Positions 42,852-50,972 of a stretch of 64,000 bases of DNA are shown here, one piece after another. The stretch covers positions 62,001 to 126,000 of the forward strand of contig JAFXZE010000007.1 in NCBI GenBank assembly GCA_017541375.1, read 5' to 3'. Both the position numbers and the translations under genes were made by a program. The notes beneath the pieces are model-generated. The model saw only the letters and a program-made list of their open reading frames with translations, was not told where the DNA came from and made no database searches. Position 1 is the first letter of the stretch. Each line of letters begins with the position of its first letter. Source of the stretch: Clostridia bacterium (lineage in GTDB: Bacteria > Bacillota > Clostridia > Christensenellales > UBA1242).

Positions 42852-43490
42852 ATGAACAAAGAAGAATTTTTAGAAAGTTTAAAAAAATGGGATGGAAAGT
42901 ATGAATCACTAATTCCACCAACATGTGTACCTGATCCAGCTAATGAAAAGGAATTTTGTGGAGCTGCTTTTAGAAAAGTTTATGGTTCAAATTTCTATCA
43001 AGAATGTGTGTTGCCAATATATGAGAGGGAACACGAAGAATGGTTAAATGATTTGCGAAGTGACTCAAAACATGTTGTTACTCTTTCATTTATGGATTAT
43101 GGTGATATGTGGAGATATCGTAAATGTGCTGATGACATTTTTGACGTTTTGTTTGATAGAGATAAGTCTTTTGAAGACACTAAACGTAAAGCTATAATGT
43201 GGGTTTCTGTAGCAAACTTATATGACATTTTCAAAGGAAATCCAGAAGCAGCTAAATTATGGGCTAAGCACATGGATGAAGTTGGAAAAGAAATAGCACA
43301 CAAAGGCGCTCGTGCAGTGTATGATAGTGGAGATCACACACTAGAAGGTATGGCTGACGGAGTAATTAAAGCCTTATATGAAGCAAAGCCATTCAACCCT
43401 CATGATTTGGTATACAACCTAAACTTCTATGTTGAGGATGTATGGGGTTCAATAATGCCCACTAAACAACCAGAAGCAATGACAATGTAA
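42852..43490 (+). CDS. Unknown protein, tandem paralogue 2
   Basis: This 212-residue protein is homologous to the preceding gene. The N-terminus (NKEEFLESLKKWDGKYESL), the central NLYDIFKGNPEAAKLW block and the final EAMTM are nearly identical, while residues ~40-100 differ strongly. The upstream promoter, leader and ribosome-binding region are also duplicated, so the whole transcription unit was copied. No family or catalytic motif is recognised, and no export signal is visible. Confidence 0.65.
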   Translation: MNKEEFLESLKKWDGKYESLIPPTCVPDPANEKEFCGAAFRKVYGSNFYQECVLPIYEREHEEWLNDLRSDSKHVVTLSFMDYGDMWRYRKCADDIFDVLFDRDKSFEDTKRKAIMWVSVANLYDIFKGNPEAAKLWAKHMDEVGKEIAHKGARAVYDSGDHTLEGMADGVIKALYEAKPFNPHDLVYNLNFYVEDVWGSIMPTKQPEAMTM

Positions 43491-43499
43491 TAAAATGCT

Positions 43500-43625
43500 T
43501 ATTGGGGAATAGTCGATATGTTAAGTGGCGATAGCTATTCGGATCGAACGCCGCGCGTTCGCTGGATGGAGAACAGTCACTTTCAGCGACGATGCTGCAA
43601 AAAGGCTCGAAAGAGTCTTTTTCTA
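43500..43625 (+). other. Recurrent structured intergenic element, copy D, with terminator
   Basis: A perfect 7-bp hairpin CGAACGC/GCGTTCG (43545-43561) like that in copy A is followed by CTGGATGGAG, a GACGATGCTGCAAAAAGG block and a terminator GGCTCgaaaGAGTC with a T-run (43599-43623). Confidence 0.5.
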
Positions 43626-43647
43626 TTTTGTAGAAAAATAGATATAT

Positions 43648-43860
43648 TTACTTCTTGGGGGTGTAGATGTGACCTTTGCGAAAAATAACAATGACTAGAG
43701 TGTAGATAGCGGATATTCCTATGATACAGTAGAGAAATCGACTGACAAAGTTGGCTTGACTACCGAAAATGCCGGCAATTAGATCAAATTGAAATAGCCC
43801 AATGCAAAGCCAGTTTATACAGCCTAACATAGAAATAAAGAAAGTAACCAAATTAAACAT
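43648..43860 (-). CDS. DUF378-family small membrane protein
   Basis: This 70-residue protein has two membrane segments. The pattern LGCINWLCIGLFQFDLIAGI followed by RFLYCIIGISAIYTL is typical of DUF378. I chose ATG 43860, which has TAGGAGT upstream. The function of this family is unknown. It is a single minus-strand gene upstream of spo0A. Confidence 0.8.
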   Translation of the reverse strand: MFNLVTFFISMLGCINWLCIGLFQFDLIAGIFGSQANFVSRFLYCIIGISAIYTLVIVIFRKGHIYTPKK

Positions 43861-43949
43861 ATTTTTTACTCCTATAAAATAAATTGGCAAAATATTGAAA
43901 ATTTATACAACAAAAACAAAATGCGAATAAAAAATAGTTTTGCAACATA

Positions 43950-43991
43950 TTTTCGACTATTTATACTTAAAAAGCATTAAACTCGACAAAA
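43950..43991 (-). promoter_or_regulatory. Two possible Spo0A boxes upstream of spo0A
   Basis: AGTCGAAAA (minus strand, 43950-43958) and TTTTGTCGA (minus strand, 43983-43991) each resemble the TTTGTCRAAA operator. They lie 30-70 nt upstream of the spo0A promoter. Autoregulation is plausible. Confidence 0.35.
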
Positions 43992-44018
43992 CTCGCCTAT
44001 CAAATTGAATTGAAATAT

Positions 44019-44047
44019 TTGCCCAAGTTTGTTTGGTTTTGTATAAT
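44019..44047 (+). promoter_or_regulatory. Promoter of spo0A
   Basis: TTGCCC (44019-44024), a 17-nt spacer and TATAAT (44042-44047). Confidence 0.6.
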
Positions 44048-44079
44048 TTAGATATAAATTCAAATAAGGAGTTGAAAAA

Positions 44080-44868
44080 ATGAATAAAATAAAGATAGCA
44101 ATTGTAGATGGTAGTCAAGACAGCATAAACAAAGAAAAAGAGTATTTTTCATCAAACGAGAAATATGAAGTTATATGTGAGTGTACTGATGGGAAACAGG
44201 CGGTAGATGATGTAAGATTAAATGATGCTGATTTGGTGTTACTTGACTTGGTATTACCTAGTAAGGATGGCTTTGAGGTGCTAGAAGACTTGAAACAAAA
44301 AAACACTCATCAAAAAGTTGTGGTTACTACGGCATTAATTGGTGATGGATTTGTACATAAAGCAATGCAAATTGGGGCGAGTGATTTTATACTAAAGCCA
44401 CTAGATATGGCAGTTTTGGATAAAAAAATAGATGCTTTATTTAAGGATAAGGAAGTTTTATCTAGCCAAGCTAAAGTAGATTCGGTGGTAAATAGTTATC
44501 ATAAAATAAACCTAAATAATAGAAACTTGGACGAAAAAATAAGCAATATATTCATAACAGTAGGAATACCAGCCCATATAAAGGGATATCAATTTTTGCG
44601 TGAAGCTATAAAGATGGCTGTAGATAATCCTGAGATAGTTAATAGCATAACCAAAAAGTTATACCCAAGTATTGCAGAGCGTTTTGAAACCAGCGCTAGC
44701 AAAGTAGAGCGTGCGATTAGACATGCAATTGAGGTGGCATGGAATAGAGGCAAAATTGAAAATATCAATTCAGTATTTGGTCTTCAGGTGTACGGCACTA
44801 ATGAAAAGCCTACAAATGGTGAGTTTATCGCACTTGTCGCGGATAAAATGATAATAGATGGATGCTAA
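44080..44868 (+). CDS. spo0A: Sporulation response regulator Spo0A
   Basis: This 262-residue master regulator of sporulation entry has an N-terminal receiver (residues 1-120) and a C-terminal Spo0A DNA-binding domain. The receiver has phospho-acceptor Asp in LVLLDLVLPSKDG, Thr in VVVTTAL and Lys in ILKPLD. The DNA-binding domain has HIKGYQFLREAI and the recognition helix region ASKVERAIRHAIEVAW. One oddity is that the acidic pocket near residue 9 reads IVDGSQD instead of the usual ADDN, so the second acidic residue that binds the metal is Gly. spoIVB is not adjacent. Confidence 0.95.
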   Translation: MNKIKIAIVDGSQDSINKEKEYFSSNEKYEVICECTDGKQAVDDVRLNDADLVLLDLVLPSKDGFEVLEDLKQKNTHQKVVVTTALIGDGFVHKAMQIGASDFILKPLDMAVLDKKIDALFKDKEVLSSQAKVDSVVNSYHKINLNNRNLDEKISNIFITVGIPAHIKGYQFLREAIKMAVDNPEIVNSITKKLYPSIAERFETSASKVERAIRHAIEVAWNRGKIENINSVFGLQVYGTNEKPTNGEFIALVADKMIIDGC

Positions 44869-44913
44869 AAAACAAAATTTTTAAAAAAATTTGAAAAATC
44901 TTTGAATATTTTC

Positions 44914-44942
44914 TTTACTTTTCTAAGATAACTATATATAAT
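44914..44942 (+). promoter_or_regulatory. Promoter of the 44976 gene
   Basis: TTTACT (44914-44919), a 17-nt spacer and TATAAT (44937-44942). Confidence 0.55.
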
Positions 44943-44975
44943 ATGAGCAACTATAAATAAAAAAGGTGAACTGTT

Positions 44976-45575
44976 GTGGAAAAAAAGATTGAATTTATTC
45001 GTTGTCCTAGATGTGAGTTAAACTATATAAATAAATCAGATGGGGTATGTAGCGTATGTAAAAAAGAATTGGAGGGTGCATATAACAAGGGGGACGAATC
45101 AGAGATGGATGATTTGTCTGCTATGGAAATATGTCCAATTTGTAAAACTAATTACATTCGTGAAGATGAAGATTGTTGTGCTTCTTGTAAAAGTGAGCAG
45201 GAGTTGGATGCTGATAGAGATATAGATATCGATAGCGATTGGAATGAAACTGATGATGATGAGGTGCTGGAGATGGATAATGAAGACGAGCTCGGTGATA
45301 TGGTAAACACTATTGATATTGATGAAGATGATTTGTCAAATCTTGATGACTTAGATTTATCTTTACCTCCAATAAATGATATGGAATTTAATGATGACAT
45401 GTCAGAAGAAGAGCTAGATGATGATGACGATGAACTCGAGGACGACTTTAACGAAGAATTTGAAGATGATTTTTATGAAGATGACATCGATGACGAGGAT
45501 GATGAAGATGAATTAGATGATGAAGACGATTTTGATGATGAATTTGATGATGAGGATGATGAAAAAGAAGAGTAA
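44976..45575 (+). CDS. Double zinc-ribbon protein with long acidic tail
   Basis: This 199-residue protein starts at GTG 44976 (AAAAAGGTGA upstream). Two similar CxxC-x(n)-CxxC ribbons (RCPRCELNYI...CSVC and ICPICKTNYI...CASC) lie in residues ~8-70. From ~75 to the end the sequence is mostly Asp and Glu with a few hydrophobic residues. Acidic tails of this sort can mimic nucleic acid or bind basic proteins such as polymerase. No family name is certain. It is monocistronic. Confidence 0.6.
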   Translation: MEKKIEFIRCPRCELNYINKSDGVCSVCKKELEGAYNKGDESEMDDLSAMEICPICKTNYIREDEDCCASCKSEQELDADRDIDIDSDWNETDDDEVLEMDNEDELGDMVNTIDIDEDDLSNLDDLDLSLPPINDMEFNDDMSEEELDDDDDELEDDFNEEFEDDFYEDDIDDEDDEDELDDEDDFDDEFDDEDDEKEE

Positions 45576-45576
45576 A

Positions 45577-45612
45577 ATATAGGAGAACTATAGACGTTCT
45601 TCTATTTTTATG
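45577..45612 (+). terminator. Terminator of the acidic-tail gene
   Basis: ATAGgAGAAC and GTTCTtCTAT form a hairpin followed by a T-rich run. Confidence 0.6.
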
Positions 45613-45670
45613 TCAAAATTATTTGCAATTGTAATTATTTTTGGGTATAATAATACAAGTGGAGGTGCGT

Positions 45671-47065
45671 ATGACAAAAACGCATAGATGTGGTTTGAAG
45701 ATTCTTTTGGTGGGAGTTATCGCGCTTCTTTTTTTGATTGTGCCATGCCCTAATTGCATAAAGACTGCTTTTGCTGATGGGGAGAGCTATGTAGAAAGCT
45801 CAAATAATTTGGCTTTTGATGGCGAGAATGGGAGTAGCCAAGGTAGTGAGAATGGAAACGAAAATCCTAGCGCTCTAGAGCCAACTGATAGTGAGATAAG
45901 TTTTGATTATTATCTATATATAGACGGCAGAGTTATTCGAGGGCTAACCACTAATGAAATAGGGACTTTGCCTAAAAGTACTTCTTTAAACGATCTTGAG
46001 AACAAAGAATTTGCAGTTCCTACTTTAGGTGAAAAATACACATTTTTAGGGTGGTTTGTGCAAGTGGAAGATGATTCACCTATACCAATGAAAAATGAAG
46101 AGAGAGATTCTGTAGTTTATTACTATATAGATGTTGATAATTTGAGAGACTTGACGGATGTTACTCAAATAAAAGTACTGGCTAAGGTGAAGGCAGTAAA
46201 TATAAAATATATGTTGATGTATGAAGATGAGAGCTATAGTCGAGAATTTTACGACAATGAGAAGAATGGTTTTATTACTAGTTATACAATAGCCGATCTA
46301 CCTAATATTCGTTTTGGGGTTCCAGTTTTTTCTGAAACTGGCAAATATGAGTTTTTGGGATGGGTTTTAAAGCTCGATGCCAATAATAGCGCCAATTTAG
46401 CAAAACACACTCAAGGGACAGACATATATTATTACATTCCGAGTAATGTAAATATTTTAGCAAGTGTAACTGAAATAACGCTAGTAGCAAAAGTAAAAAT
46501 TGCTGTGTATACAATTACATATAAAAATCTTAATGGTGGTACGCCTCCAGAAGTTACTGAATATGTAAAATCACCTAATACATACATTAATTTTGCTGAT
46601 GAAAGTATGAAACTTGAGATAGTTGGTTATACTTTTGAGGGGTGGTATACAGACCCTACTTACACCACTTTGGCTCCCCCCATCACATCTAGTAGCTATG
46701 GCGATGTGGTAGTTTGGGCAAAATGTAAGAAAATTAGCTTTGTGATAAAATATGTAAATGCAAACTATGATGATGAATCTATAGAATATGGCGAAAATGC
46801 TGCAGATCATATCAGAAACAAAAATCCCGAGCGTGAAGGATACCGATTTGCAGGGTGGTTTTTAAATGAGAACTATACCAGAATTGTGAGAGATGTTTAC
46901 ATAGCTGAGGGAGAAGAGGGAAAAGTCATAACATTTTACGCAAAATGGGAAAAAGAAGCGGGGCCAGTGCTATATTGGATTGTTGGAGCGTTTGTAGTGT
47001 TAACCTTGATTGCACTCGGAGGATGGTGGCTTTTCTTTAGACCAGAGCAGGAGAAATTAGAATAA
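45671..47065 (+). CDS. Surface protein with InlB/Listeria-Bacteroides-type repeats
   Basis: I start at ATG 45671 with GGAGGTG upstream. The ~464-residue product has a signal peptide (core 11-28, then TAFADG). A Ser/Asn/Glu-rich spacer follows, then four beta-grasp repeats with the FLGWF / FEGWY / FAGWF signature (near residues 115, 225, 320 and 400). The C-terminal transmembrane helix (~440-460) has a short charged cytoplasmic end. This suggests a cell-surface-exposed, membrane-anchored protein. Ligands are unknown. It is a single gene with its own terminator. Confidence 0.75.
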   Translation: MTKTHRCGLKILLVGVIALLFLIVPCPNCIKTAFADGESYVESSNNLAFDGENGSSQGSENGNENPSALEPTDSEISFDYYLYIDGRVIRGLTTNEIGTLPKSTSLNDLENKEFAVPTLGEKYTFLGWFVQVEDDSPIPMKNEERDSVVYYYIDVDNLRDLTDVTQIKVLAKVKAVNIKYMLMYEDESYSREFYDNEKNGFITSYTIADLPNIRFGVPVFSETGKYEFLGWVLKLDANNSANLAKHTQGTDIYYYIPSNVNILASVTEITLVAKVKIAVYTITYKNLNGGTPPEVTEYVKSPNTYINFADESMKLEIVGYTFEGWYTDPTYTTLAPPITSSSYGDVVVWAKCKKISFVIKYVNANYDDESIEYGENAADHIRNKNPEREGYRFAGWFLNENYTRIVRDVYIAEGEEGKVITFYAKWEKEAGPVLYWIVGAFVVLTLIALGGWWLFFRPEQEKLE

Positions 47066-47071
47066 TAAAAT

Positions 47072-47098
47072 ATTGGACTTTTAGTCCATTTTTTTATT
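47072..47098 (+). terminator. Terminator after the InlB-repeat gene
   Basis: TGGACTtttAGTCCA with a long T-run. Confidence 0.85.
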
Positions 47099-47103
47099 TA
47101 TAC

Positions 47104-47132
47104 TTGAAATTATGTTAAATTTTTTGTATAAT
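47104..47132 (+). promoter_or_regulatory. Promoter of the TtcA-like gene
   Basis: TTGAAA (47104-47109), a 17-nt spacer and TATAAT (47127-47132). Confidence 0.65.
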
Positions 47133-47153
47133 AATAGCACTCGGGGAGGAATT

Positions 47154-47870
47154 ATGCAAAAAATTCAAGGTAAAATTCGTAAAGCACTTGATGAATATAA
47201 TATGATTGAAGAAGGGGATAAAGTGGCTGTAGGATTAAGCGGGGGCAAAGATAGCCTTGTACTGCTTACTTCACTAGCAAAATTGAGAAGATATTATCCC
47301 AAAAAATTCGAAATGGTAGCCATCACTGTAGATATGCATAATGGCGAATCTGATTTTAGCGCAATCAGAGAATATTGTGGCTCGTTAGGCGTGGAATATG
47401 TGGTAGTTCCTAGTCAGATTTATGAGCTATTGTTTACAGTAAGGAAGGAGGCCAATCCTTGTAGCTTATGTACGCGCATGCGGCGTGGGATACTTAGCGA
47501 CACTGCCATCAAATTAGGTTGCAATAAATTAGCTCTAGGGCATCATGCTGATGACCTAATAGAGACATTTTTTCTTTCACTGTTTTACGAAAGTAGATTA
47601 TCTACATTTTTACCCAAAACTCATCTAGATAGAACGGGAATTACCATGATTAGGCCAATGATTTTGGTATGGGAAAAAGAAACAATAACTGCATCAAAAA
47701 AAATGCCAGTATTTTTTAATGATTGTCCAGCAAACAAAAATACTCAAAGGGAATATGTAAAGTCTTTATTAAAAAGTATTGAGCCACATATTCATAGAGT
47801 GCGTGAGCATATTTTGAGCGCTATACTTCATCCAGAGAGAAATCATTTACTCGACAGTATTAAAATTTGA
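47154..47870 (+). CDS. ttcA: TtcA-family tRNA 2-thiolation protein
   Basis: This 238-residue PP-loop ATP pyrophosphatase has the SGGKDS motif near residue 30 and the iron-sulphur/thiolation motif NPCSLCTRMRRGIL near 100-113. GHHADDLIETFF follows. This is the TtcA family, which thiolates cytidine 32 of tRNA in proteobacteria; Firmicutes homologues may modify other positions. I start at ATG 47154 (GGGGAGG upstream). It has its own promoter. Confidence 0.75.
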   Translation: MQKIQGKIRKALDEYNMIEEGDKVAVGLSGGKDSLVLLTSLAKLRRYYPKKFEMVAITVDMHNGESDFSAIREYCGSLGVEYVVVPSQIYELLFTVRKEANPCSLCTRMRRGILSDTAIKLGCNKLALGHHADDLIETFFLSLFYESRLSTFLPKTHLDRTGITMIRPMILVWEKETITASKKMPVFFNDCPANKNTQREYVKSLLKSIEPHIHRVREHILSAILHPERNHLLDSIKI

Positions 47871-47872
47871 TA

Positions 47873-47901
47873 TTGACAAAAATATTTATTTGTTGTACAA
47901 T
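47873..47901 (+). promoter_or_regulatory. Promoter of the 48017 leader
   Basis: TTGACA (47873-47878), a 17-nt spacer and TACAAT (47896-47901). Confidence 0.7.
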
Positions 47902-47907
47902 ACCCAC

Positions 47908-48016
47908 ATAGATTGAGTGATTGGTCTAACATGGGAGAAGACTTTAGTTATGCATTGTCGAGTTGTTTGGGGGGCATAACTAGTTAAGACAGAATAGCAT
48001 TTGAAGGGGATACGTT
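47908..48016 (+). promoter_or_regulatory. Structured 5' leader of the 48017 gene
   Basis: The ~109-nt leader contains a perfect 9-bp stem, TAGTTATGC (47945-47953) with GCATAACTA (47974-47982), and a 20-nt loop. An overlapping small ORF (47931-47987, 18 codons) has no clear ribosome-binding site. A GAAGGGGAT stretch precedes the gene's ATG. The function is unknown. Confidence 0.4.
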
Positions 48017-48514
48017 ATGAAGTTTTTGGAAAACCCAAGGGCGCATTTTGCTCGTGAAGTGGAATTAGATGAAGGAATTAGCCAAAACGTTGTTAGGTTC
48101 GTGGTTGACAATTTTTATGATATGTATCATTTGGATTCTATTACAGAAAACAATCTAAATCACTTTTTTGACTTTATGATTTCATATCGAGATTGTTATC
48201 ACAACTTGGGGTTATACGAATTGGTTGATTGCGCAAATTATGTGCTAGATTCTCTAGTATTGTTATTGCCTGATGTAGGAGATTCTCCAAAAGATAAGTT
48301 TCACTATCGCTCAAGGTTTTACCGACCACCCGAAGACATTCACTTTATAGAGCCAATTGATGCCAGCATTTGCCTAGCAAAACTTAGACAGAGAGAGCAA
48401 GAAATGTTGGAATGTGCTCAAGATAATCTACCACAAAATGTAAGATTTAAGAAAATGGTAGATGAATTGCACAAAATGAAAAGTGAAAATGAGAATGGAG
48501 TGGTATCTAAATAA
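48017..48514 (+). CDS. Hypothetical protein
   Basis: This 165-residue soluble protein has helical segments and a stretch with LYELVDCANYVLDSLVLLLP. It has no signal peptide, zinc motif or recognised domain. GAAGGGGAT lies upstream of the ATG. It ends 17 nt before the RadC-like gene and is probably co-transcribed with it. Confidence 0.6.
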   Translation: MKFLENPRAHFAREVELDEGISQNVVRFVVDNFYDMYHLDSITENNLNHFFDFMISYRDCYHNLGLYELVDCANYVLDSLVLLLPDVGDSPKDKFHYRSRFYRPPEDIHFIEPIDASICLAKLRQREQEMLECAQDNLPQNVRFKKMVDELHKMKSENENGVVSK

Positions 48515-48531
48515 ACAAAAAGTGTGACAAT

Positions 48532-49365
48532 ATGAAAAAGAATGCAGAATTGCACAGAGGACATTTTTCTAGAATGCGGAAAAAGATTATTGAAACAGCT
48601 CCAGAGTATGTAGATGATATATTGATGCTGGAAGTATTACTTCAAGGCGTATTCTTTCGAGCTGATGTTAATGAGTTAGCTAGGTTACTTTTGCATAAAT
48701 ATGGCTCTTTTCATGATGTTGTACAGTATGTAAATGAAAAAGATTTAGTAAGAATAGAAGGTTTTAGTGATACTACGGCAGCAAAACTTTGTGCAATACT
48801 AAAAGTGTTAGCTGTATATCGGGCTAGACAAGGCGCAGAAATAATCAAAACTAGTTATCTAGGATATTATGAAATAATCAACATTGCGAAAAACTATTTT
48901 TATGGATTTACTACAGAGAGGGCTGTTGCATTTTTTATGAATAGCAATTGTGAGATTTTTAAACATCAATTATTAAGTGAAGGCACAGCTGATTCTGTAT
49001 TGATGAATCCTGATTTAATAACAGATTTAGCGGTTAGATATAAGGCGTGTTATGTGGCTTTGATGCATAATCATCCCAATGGTAATATTTTACCATCAAA
49101 TGAAGATGTATTGCTCACACAACGCATTATGAAAAAGCTAAAGTATTGGGATATAAAATTAGTGGACCATGTGATATTTGGGGTGGATGAAAATTTCTTT
49201 AGCTTTCAAAATGCCAAAATAATGGATGCTTTAGAAGAGCGTATAGAGAATGAAGAAAGATCGTTACTTTCACTAGATGAGTTATCGACAAGTGAATGGT
49301 TGCATAAATTAAGAAGAGAGCATATAATTGATTCTATGAATGGGAATCATCAGGAAACTTCATAA
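48532..49365 (+). CDS. radC: RadC-like JAB-domain protein
   Basis: This 277-residue protein has an N-terminal helix-hairpin-helix-like region (IEGFSDTTAAKLCAILK). The C-terminal JAB/MPN domain has the HNHPNGNILPSNEDV motif near residue 180 (metal-binding His pair, Ser and Asp). RadC proteins were once linked to DNA repair, but their function is uncertain; some are tied to mobile elements. This is a diverged copy with an extended C-terminus. AAAAGTG rather than a strong site precedes the ATG, so translation may be coupled to the preceding gene. Confidence 0.8.
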   Translation: MKKNAELHRGHFSRMRKKIIETAPEYVDDILMLEVLLQGVFFRADVNELARLLLHKYGSFHDVVQYVNEKDLVRIEGFSDTTAAKLCAILKVLAVYRARQGAEIIKTSYLGYYEIINIAKNYFYGFTTERAVAFFMNSNCEIFKHQLLSEGTADSVLMNPDLITDLAVRYKACYVALMHNHPNGNILPSNEDVLLTQRIMKKLKYWDIKLVDHVIFGVDENFFSFQNAKIMDALEERIENEERSLLSLDELSTSEWLHKLRREHIIDSMNGNHQETS

Positions 49366-49386
49366 AGTATAACCAATGTATATAGC

Positions 49387-49412
49387 TAAAAAAGGCTTTA
49401 GGGCCTTTTTTG
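49387..49412 (+). terminator. Terminator of the radC unit
   Basis: AAAAAAGGCtttagGGCCTTTTTT hairpin. Confidence 0.8.
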
Positions 49413-49565
49413 TTGGTATCGATATCGTAAACATTTAGTAGAATTTATTGAGCAAAATGTTGTAAATATTAGTCATAAACGGATTATTTATTAAATAAAA
49501 ATAATAGTGAAAGCTTTTATTTTAGGGAAAATTTCAACTTTTTTTAAAAAATTTTACATAATTAA

Positions 49566-49594
49566 TCGACAAAATAAAATAAGTGTGCTATAAT
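49566..49594 (+). promoter_or_regulatory. Promoter of the 49700 leader
   Basis: TCGACA (49566-49571), a 17-nt spacer and TATAAT (49589-49594). Confidence 0.65.
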
Positions 49595-49600
49595 AGAAGC

Positions 49601-49699
49601 AGAAAATAGGAGAGATATGAAATCATCTACGTTTGTTGTGTAGTGTTGACGGGCAGTGCGGTAGAGGATTTTAATTAAAATTTTTAAGGAGACAAAACT
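49601..49699 (+). promoter_or_regulatory. Leader with 8-residue uORF and alternative pairing
   Basis: AGGAGAG is followed by a short ORF at 49617-49643 (MKSSTFVV, stop TAG). Its TCTAC (49626-49630) can pair with GTAG overlapping the uORF stop (49640-49643) or with GTAGA further down (49661-49665, extended by AAATC/GATTT). This resembles a translation-coupled switch. Its function is not known. Confidence 0.4.
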
Positions 49700-50344
49700 A
49701 TGAATTTCACATTGTTACAATCAAAGTTGAAGCATGGAAGAATGAGTGAGAAAGACATGGAAAGATTAGAGCAAGAGTATGAATCGTACTCACCAGCACA
49801 ACGCTATCTCATTCGCAAATTGATTAAGGAGAACGAAGAAAAGTATGGCAAGAAGCTAGAAGCTGTAGACAAAAAGATTGAGCTTAAGAAGATCGACTTT
49901 GACAAGAGAATTAATTTTGCTTACAGCAAAGCAGATGCTGTAATTGGCTGGAGTGGTGTAGCGTGCCTTGCTGCTTGTGCCGTAGCTGTAGCTGTTCCTA
50001 CATTAGGAATTACAGTAGCAGCTCCATATCTAGCAGGTGCTGCAGCAATCTTGGGTGGTATCGCGATTGTAGATACAATTCGCAATTGGTACAACGCAAA
50101 GAAGGGTAAATATGATGAGAAGAAGATGGTAAAACTTCACAGACATCCAATCATTGCTAGAAGAAAAAGAGTATTTGCATTGAAACAAGGCAGGTTAAAA
50201 GCTGCTTGGGATATTGTAACTGGTAACAAAAAGCCAGCAGAAGTAAAAGAGGCAGTAAAGGAGACTCAAACTCCTGTAGTAGAGCCTGCAAAAGTTGAAG
50301 CTGCGCCAGTAGTAGTTAATGAGGCTGCAACATTGACAGCATAA
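49700..50344 (+). CDS. Unknown membrane protein with two hydrophobic segments
   Basis: This 214-residue protein has a charged helical N-terminus (residues 1-75, likely coiled coil). Two adjacent Ala/Gly/Val-rich membrane segments (~80-125) form a possible hairpin. A basic region and a Val/Pro/Ala/Glu-rich tail follow. TTTTTAAGGAG precedes the ATG. It has its own leader and promoter. I see no family signature; a membrane-shaping or stress role is possible but unsupported. Confidence 0.6.
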   Translation: MNFTLLQSKLKHGRMSEKDMERLEQEYESYSPAQRYLIRKLIKENEEKYGKKLEAVDKKIELKKIDFDKRINFAYSKADAVIGWSGVACLAACAVAVAVPTLGITVAAPYLAGAAAILGGIAIVDTIRNWYNAKKGKYDEKKMVKLHRHPIIARRKRVFALKQGRLKAAWDIVTGNKKPAEVKEAVKETQTPVVEPAKVEAAPVVVNEAATLTA

Positions 50345-50345
50345 T

Positions 50346-50382
50346 AGAAAAAAACTTCCTAGTTGTTAGGGAGTTTTTTTGT
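50346..50382. terminator. Bidirectional terminator
   Basis: AAAAAACTTCCTAgttgTTAGGGAGTTTTTTT lies between the 49700 gene and the convergent tdk. Confidence 0.85.
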
Positions 50383-50965
50383 TTGGTTCCAGATCTGATA
50401 ATGGGGTGGTTTGATATTTTTTCCAGCAAGCATAGCACATTCCTTCATATTTTTCATCACCACCTATGTCAATTTCGTCTCCATCAATTGAGACTAAGTT
50501 ATTTTTTAATCTAGCATTCATTGTAGCTTTTGCACCACAGCGGCAGATTGACTTTATTTCTTGAATACTTTCAGCAATTTCAAATAGGCGTTTACTCCCT
50601 TCAAAAAGTAATCCTTTAAAGTTGGTCTTTAGACCGTAGCAAAGCACTGTTAGATCAGAGAAAGTAAGTTCTTTTAGTTGATCGATTTGTTCGCTTGTAC
50701 AAAATTGTGCTTCATCCACAATGATTACTTGCGCATCAGGGATTTGGGAGCACAATTTCACCAAGTCTGTATCTATGGCAAATGTAGTGCATGGAGAAGA
50801 TAGACCTATTCGGGAGTGAATAATTTCACAAGCTTCTCTAGTATCTAGGCTTGGCTTTATGAGCGCCACATTATAACCTCGTTGGCGATAATTAAATGCT
50901 GTCATCAGGGCTTGGGCTGATTTGGAGCTGCCCATTACTCCATATTTATAATACAATCTTTTCAT
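50366..50965 (-). CDS. tdk: Thymidine kinase
   Basis: This 199-residue type II thymidine kinase phosphorylates thymidine in salvage. The P-loop is GVMGSSKSAQ near residue 8 (usual GPMFSGKS), followed by VIIVDEAQF (Walker B, residues ~75-83). Four Cys in two zinc-binding pairs follow (ICRCGA, MCYACWKK). The P-loop is unusual (SSKS in place of SGKS). I chose ATG 50965, because the canonical start MKRLYYKYG follows directly. A -10 TATAAT lies only 7 nt upstream, so the mRNA may be leaderless. Confidence 0.85.
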   Translation of the reverse strand: MKRLYYKYGVMGSSKSAQALMTAFNYRQRGYNVALIKPSLDTREACEIIHSRIGLSSPCTTFAIDTDLVKLCSQIPDAQVIIVDEAQFCTSEQIDQLKELTFSDLTVLCYGLKTNFKGLLFEGSKRLFEIAESIQEIKSICRCGAKATMNARLKNNLVSIDGDEIDIGGDEKYEGMCYACWKKYQTTPLSDLEPNKKTP

Positions 50966-50972
50966 GCTAAAT

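Noticed and set aside
47931..47987. 18-codon ORF in the 48017 leader
   Set aside because: No ribosome-binding site at a normal distance; kept only as part of the leader description.
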